Source of the DNA: Bacillus alkalisoli
GTDB lineage: Bacteria; Bacillota; Bacilli; Bacillales; Bacillaceae_I
Assembly: GCF_002797415.1 (NCBI RefSeq)
Contig: NZ_KZ454944.1
Location: forward strand, 1,568,665 to 1,632,664
Reading direction: 5' to 3'
DNA length: 64,000 nucleotides
The position numbers and the translations under genes are program-made. The notes beneath the pieces were generated by a model. It was not told the origin of the DNA, did no database searches, and saw only the letters and a list, made by a program, of their open reading frames with translations. Shown piece after piece: positions 7,314-15,711 of the stretch; position 1 is the first letter of the stretch; each line of letters begins with the position of its first letter.

Positions 7314-8066
7314 ATGGAAATGTACCAAAGTTTATGTGTGCAGTATTACGATATTGATAAGCCGACTGCTCCGGAAGATGCGTTTCAATTTTATTTACAG
7401 TATGTAAAAGAAGCAAATGGACCCATACTTGAGCCAATGTCAGGATCGGGAAGATTTTTAATTCCATTTTTACAACTTGGATATGAAGTAGATGGAATAG
7501 ATGCATCGCCATCTATGAATCAAGCTTGTTTAGCAAATGCTGAGAAACTAAACTTAACAACTAATGTGTACGAGCAATTTTTGAATGAGCTTAACCTACC
7601 GAAAAAATATAACTTAGTTATCATACCAGCAGGTTCAATTGGACTGATAACAGATGATAGTGTATTAAAAGCTTCATTTGTAAAAATAAACCAATATATG
7701 GTGCCAGGGGCTAAGTTAGTGTTTGAAGTGGACACAGTAGAATACAAGCCAGAAAACTTTCATGTGGTAACGGGATCTATTAGAGAACGTGCAGACGGAG
7801 CAAAGATTTATATGACAAAATTTGCTGACTCCTACGACGCAAACACAAACGTAATGAGGTCTATTCATAAATATGAATTATTTAAAGATGGTAAATTGCT
7901 AGATTCGGAGCTTGAGGATTTCCGTGTAAAGTTATTAAAAAAAGAATCTATTTTTCAGCTTTTAGAAGAGTGTGGGTTCACTAATATTAAAACATATAAA
8001 CTTTACGAAAAAGTCGAACCAGTAAATGATGCGATGGAAATCATAATAGAATGTGAAAAAAAGTAA
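7314..8066 (+). CDS. Class I SAM-dependent methyltransferase, 250 aa
   Basis: The SAM-binding fold is clear: motif I ILEPMSGSGRFLIP (residues 38-51), the acidic residue ending strand 2 in VDGIDAS, and motif IV near YNLVIIPAGSIGL. The C-terminal half has the beta-strand insertion typical of small-molecule methyltransferases. The substrate is unknown. It begins 22 bases after the ykkD stop, so it may be read from the same riboswitch-controlled transcript, though nothing links it to guanidine. Confidence 0.85.
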   Translation: MEMYQSLCVQYYDIDKPTAPEDAFQFYLQYVKEANGPILEPMSGSGRFLIPFLQLGYEVDGIDASPSMNQACLANAEKLNLTTNVYEQFLNELNLPKKYNLVIIPAGSIGLITDDSVLKASFVKINQYMVPGAKLVFEVDTVEYKPENFHVVTGSIRERADGAKIYMTKFADSYDANTNVMRSIHKYELFKDGKLLDSELEDFRVKLLKKESIFQLLEECGFTNIKTYKLYEKVEPVNDAMEIIIECEKK

Positions 8067-8113
8067 AACAAAGACGCATACCAACACTAACTAGCATAGG
8101 AAAAAGTATATTA

Positions 8114-8153
8114 AAGTAGTGTATTTCTCACCAGAAAAAACACTGCTTTTTTT
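8114..8153 (+). terminator. Intrinsic terminator
   Basis: AAGTAGTGT pairs with ACACTGCTT (one mismatch) over a long loop and is followed by a T-run of at least seven, after the methyltransferase gene. Confidence 0.75.
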
Positions 8154-8272
8154 GTATTTGTTTGTGTAATTATATGGTAAAATTGGAAAAGGGGTTTGTT
8201 GTTTTATTAACCAAACAGAAGTGTTGAGTTAACGTAAGTATAATAACTTTTGTAAAGGGAGAAGAAATCTTG

Positions 8273-8880
8273 ATGAAAAAAAGTTACTTTCGATTGTATT
8301 GTTAAGTGCCTGTAATAACAACGCTGATACTTCAGAACAAAAGGAATTAAGGGAAAAGTTGATTGAAGTTACTCAATTAGCTGGTGAATTAGAGTTAGAA
8401 AAAGAAGATATTGATAATGCGATAAATGAGGCTGCTTCATTAGATCTCCAAGGTGAAGCAAGAGATTGGTTAGTTCGTACTTTCTTAATTTATATTTCTG
8501 CTGGCAAAGAAATAGAGAATAAAGAACAAGTATATGAGGACAGTCAATTGTATATGTTATATGAACAAACGTGGCAAGATTTAGCTTTTGAAAGATACGG
8601 AGTTGAGTTAAACGAAGAAAGATTACAGGAGATTTTAGAAATTACTTTAAACCCTCTAAAAGAAGAAGAGTTTGAAATACCTTATTATCTTGCAAATGCA
8701 TTGGGGTATAGTATAAATGAATTTTTTTATATCTTTGATAGACATATCTATGAGAGATGGGAAATCGGTGAGAAGTTATATCCGTTATTAGAAGAAGAAT
8801 ATAAACTAAAAGATAATCAAGAAATAAGTAACAAATATAGAATGGAAGTTATTGATGAAATAGTAAAAAATCAAGCTTGA
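8273..8880 (+). pseudogene. Lipoprotein gene with a frameshift in its signal-sequence A-run
   Basis: The only plausible start, ATG at 8273, follows AAAGGGAG, but its frame stops within eleven codons. The long downstream frame (about 8299-8880, 193 aa) begins inside a lipobox (LLSAC). The ATG is followed by seven A residues; one more A would give MKKKLLSIVLLSAC, a perfect lipoprotein signal joined to the long frame. So the gene is one base short in a homopolymer. The mature part is acidic and helical, of unknown function. It may be dead, phase-variable, rescued by polymerase slippage, or a sequencing error. Confidence 0.75.
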
Positions 8881-8900
8881 ACTAATGGGAGGGGTAGTTT

Positions 8901-9332
8901 TTGACAAGAAAAGTGTTGTTTTTTTTATTATGTATATTTTCGTTGACAACTTCTGTTCAGGCACTAAGTTGGGCTTATTCTTTTGTTGTTTGGAATGGGA
9001 ATGTTTATGAAGTTACAAATGAAAATGTGCTTGAAGGTGAAATAGGTAAGATCATAGGGGAAGTGAAAACGAAACCTAATGATATGACTGGGAATTATTA
9101 TGGAGATGCATCAAACGCTTACCCAAAAGGAACAAAATATTATGAAATAAGTGGTACACCTACTAAAAATTCTATTGCTGTAGAAGTCGAAGAGAAGAAG
9201 TGGCATAAAGCGGATTTTGTTCACAAAGCACCTTTTCATTGGATGAATTTAGCTAAAAAAATAGCACCTTTACTAATTTTAGGGGCTGTCGTTGTAATCA
9301 TTATCTTACGAATGAAGAAGAACAATAATTAA
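8901..9332 (+). CDS. Exported membrane-anchored protein of unknown function, 143 aa
   Basis: The TTG start follows GGGAGGGG. The product has an N-terminal signal peptide (residues 1-22, probable cleavage after VQA), an extracytoplasmic middle rich in Gly, Asn and Lys, and one C-terminal membrane helix (residues 117-138) followed by a short basic tail KKNNN. This places the middle domain outside the cell. It lies 20 bases after the interrupted lipoprotein gene and was probably co-transcribed with it. Family not recognised. Confidence 0.7.
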   Translation: MTRKVLFFLLCIFSLTTSVQALSWAYSFVVWNGNVYEVTNENVLEGEIGKIIGEVKTKPNDMTGNYYGDASNAYPKGTKYYEISGTPTKNSIAVEVEEKKWHKADFVHKAPFHWMNLAKKIAPLLILGAVVVIIILRMKKNNN

Positions 9333-9415
9333 TAGTTTTGTAGTCACTCGCAAAGAACTAAATGAAAGAATTTCAAGAATTCAAGTAATTTAAATTCATT
9401 GAAAAGGAGACAAAA

Positions 9416-10186
9416 ATGGTTTTAGATAATTTTGAAGAATATGATGATCCTATTTTATATGATAAAGAAAATGAATCATATATACCAGAGGTACCATTAC
9501 TATTAAAATGGGCGGAGAAAAAACAAGGAACCATTATTGATTTAGCTTGTGGTACTGGTAGAGTAACGATTCCTTTAGCTAAAAGTGAGTATAAAATTGT
9601 AGGTGTAGATATACATAAAGGAATGTTAACCGAAGCCGAAAATAAGGCTTCCAAACTTAATTTGCAAATAGAGTGGGTAGAACAAGACTGTACGAAACTG
9701 AATTTAAACATGAAGAGTAATTTGATATATTCAGTTGGTAACTCCTTTCAACATTTCCTTACAAACGAAGCACAAGATGGATTACTAATGTCTATAAACA
9801 AACATTTAGAAGTTGATGGAGTTTTCATTTTTGGTACAAGGTTTCCTAGTGTTGAAGAATTACTACAACCAAGTACAGAAGAGTTTTGGAGAACTTATAC
9901 AGATAGTGAAACTCTAAATACAGTGGATGTATTTACTATTAGTGACTATGACTCATTGAATCAAATTCAACATTACACAACGATTAGGAAATACAAAAAC
10001 ATTGATGGTGAAATTATAAATGAAAAAAGAACTAACATCAGTTTAAGATATGTATTTCCTAAGGAAATGGAAAGAATATTGCACTCTCATGGTTTTGAGA
10101 TCCTTCACCTTTACGGCGACTGGAAAGAAACACCAATCACTAACGAAAGTTATGAAATGGTTTACGTATGTAGGAAGATAAGTTAG
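9416..10186 (+). CDS. Class I SAM-dependent methyltransferase, 256 aa
   Basis: Motif I is IIDLACGTGRVTIPLA (residues 41-56), followed by VGVDIHKGML with the SAM-ribose-binding Asp, and VEQDCTKL for the adenine contact. Later NLIYSVGNSFQHF fits motif IV. This is a standalone small-molecule-type methyltransferase, with unknown acceptor. AAAGGAGA precedes the ATG. It has the same general class as the gene at 7314 but low direct similarity. Confidence 0.87.
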   Translation: MVLDNFEEYDDPILYDKENESYIPEVPLLLKWAEKKQGTIIDLACGTGRVTIPLAKSEYKIVGVDIHKGMLTEAENKASKLNLQIEWVEQDCTKLNLNMKSNLIYSVGNSFQHFLTNEAQDGLLMSINKHLEVDGVFIFGTRFPSVEELLQPSTEEFWRTYTDSETLNTVDVFTISDYDSLNQIQHYTTIRKYKNIDGEIINEKRTNISLRYVFPKEMERILHSHGFEILHLYGDWKETPITNESYEMVYVCRKIS

Positions 10187-10234
10187 TTACTAGTAAAGGT
10201 ATTTAGGAGATTGTTATAGAAAGGAGAAGTTTCT

Positions 10235-11287
10235 TTGGCTAATTACGAGCTTTTGTCTCAAACTTTTTTGAACTTTGCGGAAAAGGAATGTAAATGGTCT
10301 AGTCTATTATATGAATTTTTGTCTATTAAAATTTCTAAAGATGATAAACTTCTTGAAATTTGTAGTTATGCAGGTAAGGGGCAACCTGTCCCAAACCTGT
10401 TATTTGGTGCAGTACATTATCTTTTAATAAAAGGTAAAAATCATCCATTAAAGGAGTTTTACCCGAGTATAGTAAGTAATCCAAAATCATATAAAGACTC
10501 GTTTGAATTCTTTAAGGATTTTTGTTTAAAATATAAGAATGAAATTGAATCAATCCTCAAAACTAGACTTGTCCAAACGAATGAAGTACGAAGATGTGCC
10601 TACCTTTATCCTGTTTTTTGCACGATTTATGAGAAAGTGAAGAAACCATTAGCACTTATTGAAATTGGAACTAGTGCAGGGCTACAACTCCTTTGGGATA
10701 AGTATTCCTATTCATACAGACAAAATGATATTTATGGCAATATTGAATCCAAACTTCATATTACAGCAGAAATTAAAGGAGAAAATACTCCAATCCTCCA
10801 TTCCACACCTCCACCTGTATCAACAAGAATGGGAATAGATTTAAATACCATTGATTTAAATGATGAAGATGAGAAATTATGGCTTAAATCCTTAATTTGG
10901 ACCGAACATACAGAGAGGCTGTTAATGTTTGAGGAAGCTTCGAATTATTTTAAAGAAGTACAGGTTAGTTTACATAATGGTGATGGAGTTAGTTTATTAC
11001 CTAATTTTGTTGATACAATCAAAGAAGATAGTGTAATTTGTATTTTTCATACTCACGTTGCAAACCAAATGACTTTAGAAATGAAAGAACAACTGTTGCA
11101 AACTGTAGAAGCTATCGGTAGGAAAAGAGACGTTTTCCATATTTACAATAACATTCAAGATAGGTACTTACATCTTGATTACTATTTGGATGGTATGGAA
11201 AGTAAAAATACAATTGCTGAAACCGATGGACACGGTAGATGGTTTAAATGGTTTTTAGAAAGCCAAAATGCTAAACAAGTAGAATGA
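10235..11287 (+). CDS. DUF2332 family protein, 350 aa
   Basis: The overall layout matches the DUF2332 family: an N-terminal helical part with GKGQPVPNLLFGAVHYLL, then EVRRCAYLYPVF, an IEIGTSAGLQLLWDKYSY segment and a C-terminal FHTHVANQM and HGRWFKWF. The IEIGTSAGL stretch resembles a methyltransferase motif I, so the fold may be SAM-binding, but this is inference. The TTG start is placed by AAAGGAGAAG 5 bases upstream. It follows the methyltransferase gene by 48 bases and ends before a strong terminator. Confidence 0.8.
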   Translation: MANYELLSQTFLNFAEKECKWSSLLYEFLSIKISKDDKLLEICSYAGKGQPVPNLLFGAVHYLLIKGKNHPLKEFYPSIVSNPKSYKDSFEFFKDFCLKYKNEIESILKTRLVQTNEVRRCAYLYPVFCTIYEKVKKPLALIEIGTSAGLQLLWDKYSYSYRQNDIYGNIESKLHITAEIKGENTPILHSTPPPVSTRMGIDLNTIDLNDEDEKLWLKSLIWTEHTERLLMFEEASNYFKEVQVSLHNGDGVSLLPNFVDTIKEDSVICIFHTHVANQMTLEMKEQLLQTVEAIGRKRDVFHIYNNIQDRYLHLDYYLDGMESKNTIAETDGHGRWFKWFLESQNAKQVE

Positions 11288-11317
11288 TAAAGTTGTTCCA
11301 AAAAAGGAATTTAATCC

Positions 11318-11364
11318 ATTAAACAGCCATCTTAGCTCTATTAATCGCTAAGATGGCTGTTTTG
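11318..11364. terminator. Strong bidirectional terminator
   Basis: AAACAGCCATCTTAGC pairs with GCTAAGATGGCTGTTT around a TCTATTAATC loop, between the convergent DUF2332 and GNAT genes. Confidence 0.93.
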
Positions 11365-11406
11365 ATGGTCCCCCTTAAGGGGATAGCTTACTAACTAATT
11401 AGTAGT

Positions 11407-11859
11407 TCATTCTTTTAGAAACTCAATCTCAAAGAGAGGATAGTTAGGATCTTCTTCTATAGACTCTAAGCCTAATCTTTTGTAAAATTCCACTGCTTTC
11501 GGGCTAGAGTTCCATTGTAGCCATTTAGTATTTGTAGAAATAGCCCAATCTTTAATAGTTTCCATTAGTATTTTACCAACACCACTTTTGCGGTAAGGTT
11601 CGAGTACAAACATATCGTGAATTCTACTAGTGATTTCTCCGCTGCGTAAATGAGGTCCATAAGTTTGAACCCATGTGTAACCTACTATCTTTCCATCATA
11701 TATCGCTACGGGAAGAAAATAAGCAGTATTTGTTACTATTAACTCAAATCTTTCTTTTGTGTTTTCTTCAGAATCTGTTTTACCAATTTCTTTCAATAGC
11801 GGCCAAAGCTCTTCCCAATCTGCTAGCGTAGCACGTCTCGTACAAATTCGGTTGTCCAT
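11407..11859 (-). CDS. GNAT-family N-acetyltransferase, 150 aa
   Basis: The GNAT core is visible: a strand-4 region DMFVLEPYRKSGVGKILME (pyrophosphate-binding loop, residues 88-106) and a motif B near KAVEFYKRLGLESIE. The acceptor is unknown. It starts 3 bases after the stop of the NDT-HD gene, with GGAG in front, so the two form an operon read leftward to the terminator at 11318. Confidence 0.83.
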   Translation of the reverse strand: MDNRICTRRATLADWEELWPLLKEIGKTDSEENTKERFELIVTNTAYFLPVAIYDGKIVGYTWVQTYGPHLRSGEITSRIHDMFVLEPYRKSGVGKILMETIKDWAISTNTKWLQWNSSPKAVEFYKRLGLESIEEDPNYPLFEIEFLKE

Positions 11860-11862
11860 TTT

Positions 11863-12813
11863 CTAACTCCTAACTTTTGCTTTTTGCTTAAAGCTATCAA
11901 CATCATAACCTGCTTTTATCATTTCATCTTCAGCTTCATTAACGATGATATCCTTTAAGCATGTGAGCGTCTCGTCAAAGTTCACATGTTTGCCAAGAAG
12001 AAACGTCATTTCAAATTCTATTTCTAGCCAAGTGTCAATTCCGGCTTCGTTATGTTGAAGTTGTGCTTCCAATTTATCAAGGGCATTGGCTACTTTGGCC
12101 TCGAAAGTTTGTTTTTCTTCAAATTCATGCCAAAGCATAAATAGGTGCTCACCAACTTCAGAAGGTAGACTGTCTCTAATTTCTATAATGGCAGCCAGTT
12201 CTTTTTGCCTTTTGGACTCAACTGTACTTTGGGAAGTGAGGGTGTCAAAGGCAGGGACATCACCAGCAATCGCTTCGATGATATCGTGGATTGAAATCAT
12301 CTTCAACAACTTTTCCATCTGAACTTTTTGGCTCAAATAAGGCTCGAGTAAAATCGCCATAAATGCAACGCGCCACGTATGCTCTGCAACACTTTCATGA
12401 CGACCGTTGGATAACCAACTATGTCGCATTTCCATTTTTAATTTTTCTCCAAGCTTTATCATCGAAAGAATTTGTTGCAACGGTGAAATAGAATCTACTT
12501 TTCTCGTACGTTCCAGTTCATCCGAATAGTAGCGAACTTTCTTATTATGAACGGTAGCATATTCTATTTCTCTTTTTGTAGACTCTCCAATGTAGCCGCA
12601 TACATCGATAACAAAAATTTCATCGGATAAATCTATTTTCTTAAAATGTAACTCACCGAAAAGTTTTGCTTCTTCAACGGTAACTTGTTTTCCTTCACTT
12701 TTTTCAAAAAATCCAACACTGAAAACAGCATATCCTTGCTTCGTTAAATAGTCGTTCGCTTCCTCGAACTGCGCTTTAAATCTTGTAGAACCACACAACG
12801 TAACAACTTTCAT
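11863..12813 (-). CDS. Fusion of a nucleoside deoxyribosyltransferase-like domain and an HD-domain 5'-nucleotidase-like domain, 316 aa
   Basis: Residues 1-95 look like a nucleoside 2-deoxyribosyltransferase/DUF4406 domain: VVTLCGSTRF, then an ADP/nucleotide-type DEIFVIDVCGYIGESTKREIEYA. Residues 120-300 are an HD-domain phosphohydrolase of the YfbR type: RHSWLSNGRHESVAEHTWRVA, SIHDIIEAIAGDVPAFD, with the metal ligands H..HD..D. Both domains act on deoxynucleosides or their monophosphates, so the fusion suggests nucleotide-pool cleaning. The two-step idea is inference. The acetyltransferase gene follows at once. Confidence 0.8.
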   Translation of the reverse strand: MKVVTLCGSTRFKAQFEEANDYLTKQGYAVFSVGFFEKSEGKQVTVEEAKLFGELHFKKIDLSDEIFVIDVCGYIGESTKREIEYATVHNKKVRYYSDELERTRKVDSISPLQQILSMIKLGEKLKMEMRHSWLSNGRHESVAEHTWRVAFMAILLEPYLSQKVQMEKLLKMISIHDIIEAIAGDVPAFDTLTSQSTVESKRQKELAAIIEIRDSLPSEVGEHLFMLWHEFEEKQTFEAKVANALDKLEAQLQHNEAGIDTWLEIEFEMTFLLGKHVNFDETLTCLKDIIVNEAEDEMIKAGYDVDSFKQKAKVRS

Positions 12814-12924
12814 CCTTTTCCCACCAATTCTATTAATATATAGTATTAGTATAACAAGAAATTTCTAGAGTCGTTTAGAAAAATAATACAGCACGTACAA
12901 GAAAATATAGAAGGTGAAGATAAA

Positions 12925-13398
12925 ATGAAAATCCGTTTTGTAAAAAGTTCAGATTATGAAACAATATCTCTATTAATCAACGAATGGTGGGGAGGAAGAA
13001 ATATGTCCGACATGCTACCAAAGTTATTTTTTGATCATTTCACCAATACTAGTTTTATTGCAGAAAAGGACGGAGTAATTGTTGGTTTTCTGATAGGTTT
13101 CCTATCCCAATCTCAACCTGAAGAAGCCTATATTCATTTTGTTGGAGTACATCCTGATTACAGAAAACATCAAATTGGTAAAGAACTCTACCATCAATTT
13201 TTTCATGTTGTAAAAGGAAATGGCAGTAACGTTGTTCGATGTGTTACGTCTCCAGTAAACAAAGTGTCCATTGCTTATCACACTAAAATGGGATTTGAAA
13301 TCGAAATTGGCGATTCAAAAGTGGATGGGATTGAAGTCCATTCAAATTATGATGGCCCAAATCAAGACAGAGTACTTTTCATAAAACATTTGAATTAA
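12925..13398 (+). CDS. GNAT-family N-acetyltransferase, 157 aa
   Basis: Strand-4 and the acetyl-CoA loop are seen in [24 protein letters not shown] (split here: [10 protein letters not shown] then IGKELY, about residues 74-90), and motif B in [14 protein letters not shown]. It keeps the HPDYR signature usual for RimI-like bacterial acetyltransferases. The acceptor is unknown. A GAAGGTGAAGAT site precedes the ATG. It is divergent from the NDT-HD gene. Confidence 0.85.
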   Translation: MKIRFVKSSDYETISLLINEWWGGRNMSDMLPKLFFDHFTNTSFIAEKDGVIVGFLIGFLSQSQPEEAYIHFVGVHPDYRKHQIGKELYHQFFHVVKGNGSNVVRCVTSPVNKVSIAYHTKMGFEIEIGDSKVDGIEVHSNYDGPNQDRVLFIKHLN

Positions 13399-13481
13399 TA
13401 TCTACATGCGAGCAGGTGAGACAAGCAGGTTTCCTACATCAACTTTAGATATAAAACGAAGATAATGAATGAGGGATTAAA

Positions 13482-13928
13482 TTGATTAAAAGAATTGATA
13501 TTACTGAAAGAGATAACGCTGAGAGTGTTTTAAGAGTTCAAATACCTTCTTATAAAGTAGAGGCTAAGATAATTGGTTCATATGAGATACCGCCACTAAA
13601 AGATACAGTTGCTAGTTTACAACAATGCGGTGAAACATTTTTTGGTTATTACTTAAATGAGGAATTGTGCGGAGCCATTTCAATAAAAGTAGAAAAAGAG
13701 GAATTGGATATACATAGGTTAATTGTACACCCAAACCACTTTAGAAAAGGAATAGCACAATCTCTATTAGATTACCTGGAAAACAATTTTGAGTTTGAAA
13801 CAATAAAAGTAGCGACAGGATCTAAAAACTATCCAGCAGTTACATTTTATAAAAAAAACGGCTTTCAAATGAGGAACGAAGTTTATGTAACCGAAAACTT
13901 ATCACTTACTTTTTTTGAGAAAAACTAA
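13482..13928 (+). CDS. GNAT-family N-acetyltransferase, 148 aa
   Basis: The conserved core is RLIVHPNHFRKGIAQSLLDYL (loop residues about 82-101, quoted here at its limit as LIVHPNHFRKGIAQSLLDY) followed by AVTFYKKNGFQMRNE. The start is a TTG preceded by GAGGGA. The gene is close to the DinB-like gene (23 bases) and may be co-transcribed with it. Substrate unknown. Confidence 0.83.
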   Translation: MIKRIDITERDNAESVLRVQIPSYKVEAKIIGSYEIPPLKDTVASLQQCGETFFGYYLNEELCGAISIKVEKEELDIHRLIVHPNHFRKGIAQSLLDYLENNFEFETIKVATGSKNYPAVTFYKKNGFQMRNEVYVTENLSLTFFEKN

Positions 13929-13951
13929 ATATCTTAATGGAGGATAAATTA

Positions 13952-14377
13952 ATGGATTTACTTAAACAAAGGATATTACAGGCCATGAAGTTAACATATG
14001 ATTTTTACAATTATATTGATGGGGTTTGTTTAACTATGAAAATTTCTAATGTACCTTCTAATACAATTGGGGATCAGGCATATTGTTTGATCGGAGCGAG
14101 AGAAAGTTATTTAAAAGCATTGAGAGTTGGAGAATGGGCTGGGTTTGATTGTAGCCTAAATGACAATAAGGATAAGGCATTAATTTTGAACAAACTAGAA
14201 GAAACGTATACTAATATACAACGTTTTTTTCATGAACCAACTAAGGAAGATAGGAATATGAATCTGTTAATTGACCTATTAGAACACGAGGTGCAGCATC
14301 ATGGTCAGTTAATTCGCTATGCTTATGCTAATAAAATGGACTTCCCTAAGAGCTGGAATGAACGCTATACAGTTTAA
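13952..14377 (+). CDS. DinB-like four-helix-bundle protein, 141 aa
   Basis: The protein is all-helical and ends with a conserved histidine pair in EHEVQHHGQLIRYAYANK (residues about 110-127), the pattern of the DinB/YfiT-like superfamily, where these His residues bind a divalent metal. Such proteins are often thiol-dependent transferases or of unknown role. The ATG at 13952 follows GGAGG with proper spacing; an upstream in-frame ATG lacks one. It probably shares a transcript with the acetyltransferase upstream. Confidence 0.75.
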   Translation: MDLLKQRILQAMKLTYDFYNYIDGVCLTMKISNVPSNTIGDQAYCLIGARESYLKALRVGEWAGFDCSLNDNKDKALILNKLEETYTNIQRFFHEPTKEDRNMNLLIDLLEHEVQHHGQLIRYAYANKMDFPKSWNERYTV

Positions 14378-14440
14378 ACTCGATATGAAATGTTAGCCCG
14401 AGAGCAGCAACACCAAATTTATGGAGCGGGGGAACTGATT

Positions 14441-15205
14441 ATGATTTTAGACGATGCAGTAGACGCGATAGCAAATAGCCTTATACAAGACAAAAGGGTC
14501 CAGTCCATCTTTTTAAAAGGTTCGATGGGGCGGGGTGAGCAGGACGAGCATTCAGATATAGATATGTACTGTCTAGTAGATGAAGAAGATGTAGAGGAGT
14601 TTAATCAAAGTAGAATCGGGCACTTAGAGTCTTATACCAAACTACTTTTTCACGATGAAATATTTATTGTGGCTCCGCAAATCCTGGCGGTCTACGAGAA
14701 CTTCGTACATGTGGACCTGTTTACGGTAACAGAACAAACATATATAGAAAAAGATTACATAAAAGTCCTTTACGATCCAGCCAATAAGCTAGAGAAATTT
14801 AAGCAAAATCAGAATTTAACCTTATCAAAAGAGGAGTTTCAAGACGCAGTAGATGATATTGCGTGGTTTATGTTCCAGTATAAAAAGTCTTCTGCATGAG
14901 GAAATGATATATGGTCGGTTAATATGCTGCATCATGTTATGACGAATCTATCAAGAGTATTACTCCACAAATATAATCCAAACAAGGCACAATTGGGGTT
15001 GAAAACCATGGAGGCCTCTCTTCCAGAAGAGGTAGTTCAATATACTAAATTAATCTATGAAACTATTACACCGAAAAAACACAATGAGGCAGTTAAACTT
15101 ATATGTAATATATTAACTAATGAGTCTCAATGGATTTTCGAAGAGGTGGCTAAGCCTGATAAAATAAAGCCGTTGTGGGAGCGGATAATTGATGCAAATA
15201 TATGA
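14441..15205 (+). pseudogene. Nucleotidyltransferase gene interrupted by an in-frame TGA
   Basis: The first part has a full nucleotidyltransferase motif: FLKGSMGRGEQDEHSDIDMY with GS and DxD metal ligands (about residues 27-46), as in aminoglycoside-adenylyltransferase-like families. At 14897-14899 a TGA stops translation after KKSSA, but the same frame continues without another stop for 102 codons (GNDIWSVNMLHHVM onward), a helical domain usual in these proteins. An intact gene would give 254 residues. A C-to-T change in a CGA Arg codon would explain it. A 153-residue N-terminal product may still be made. Confidence 0.8.
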
Positions 15206-15326
15206 AAGTGAGAGAGGGTGTTGAGAACAAGTTTTACTATAGAGGGAAAATAACTAGAACAGTTGGAATTTTGTGTTTAGATAAATGTAAGATTATCGAA
15301 AGGTGTAAATAGTTTCCAAAAAAGTG

Positions 15327-15355
15327 TTGACTTTAAGTCACAATTTGAATAAACT
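15327..15355 (+). promoter_or_regulatory. Sigma-A promoter of the T-box/metS transcript
   Basis: TTGACT at 15327-15332 and TAAACT at 15350-15355 are spaced by exactly 17 bases, about 40 bases upstream of the T-box leader. Confidence 0.75.
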
Positions 15356-15394
15356 ATCGTTAATTATCAAATAAAGGCTTTGAAGAGAAAAAGT

Positions 15395-15676
15395 AGAATG
15401 AAATGGTTTTTCACCAGAGAGCTTCGGTAGCTGAAAAGAAGCAAAAACCTTCGTTTGAACAATGGTCTCTGAGCTTCGTACTGAACATACTTATGTATAA
15501 GTAGGATACGACGAGTTTTGGCACTCGTTATCAATGTCACAGTATAAGAGTAAGATAAGTTAGTTACTCCGTACTCGTTGAGGCAAATAGTGTGAGCTAT
15601 TTGCGAATTAAGGTGGTACCGCGTGGAGATTCAAACCTCGTCCTTAACTATTACAGTTAAGGCGAGGTTTTTTTGT
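15395..15676 (+). promoter_or_regulatory. T-box riboswitch, methionine-type specifier
   Basis: The diagnostic AAGGTGGTACCGCG T-box is at 15610-15623. Stem I begins with AGAGAGCTTCGG and closes with GGTCTCTGAGC. The specifier position just before TCTCTGAG reads GAACAATGG, that is an ATG (15462-15464), matching Met. Uncharged tRNA-Met should pair with the specifier and the T-box bulge and prevent the terminator at 15635. The downstream gene, methionyl-tRNA synthetase, agrees with the specifier. Confidence 0.93.
15635..15676 (+). terminator. T-box attenuator terminator
   Basis: CCTCGTCCTTAACT pairs with AGTTAAGGCGAGG, followed by TTTTTTT. It competes with the antiterminator containing the T-box sequence. 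Confidence 0.93.
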
Positions 15677-15711
15677 TGTCAAAAATTAATTTTTATTAGG
15701 GGGTACTATGT

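Larger units (their letters stand above)
15206..15711 (+). other. Long 5' leader region of the methionyl-tRNA synthetase gene
   Basis: No protein gene is evident. The stretch holds a promoter, a T-box leader and its terminator, each listed separately. The first 120 bases after the nucleotidyltransferase pseudogene show nothing recognisable. Confidence 0.8.

Noticed and set aside
7314-11287. Antiphage restriction or BREX-like island based on two methyltransferases
   Set aside because: Both look like small-molecule methyltransferases without DNA-recognition domains, and no nuclease, helicase or NTPase partner is present.
14897-14899. Selenocysteine or programmed read-through at the TGA
   Set aside because: No selenocysteine-insertion hairpin is seen directly after it and the family does not use selenocysteine; a nonsense mutation is simpler.
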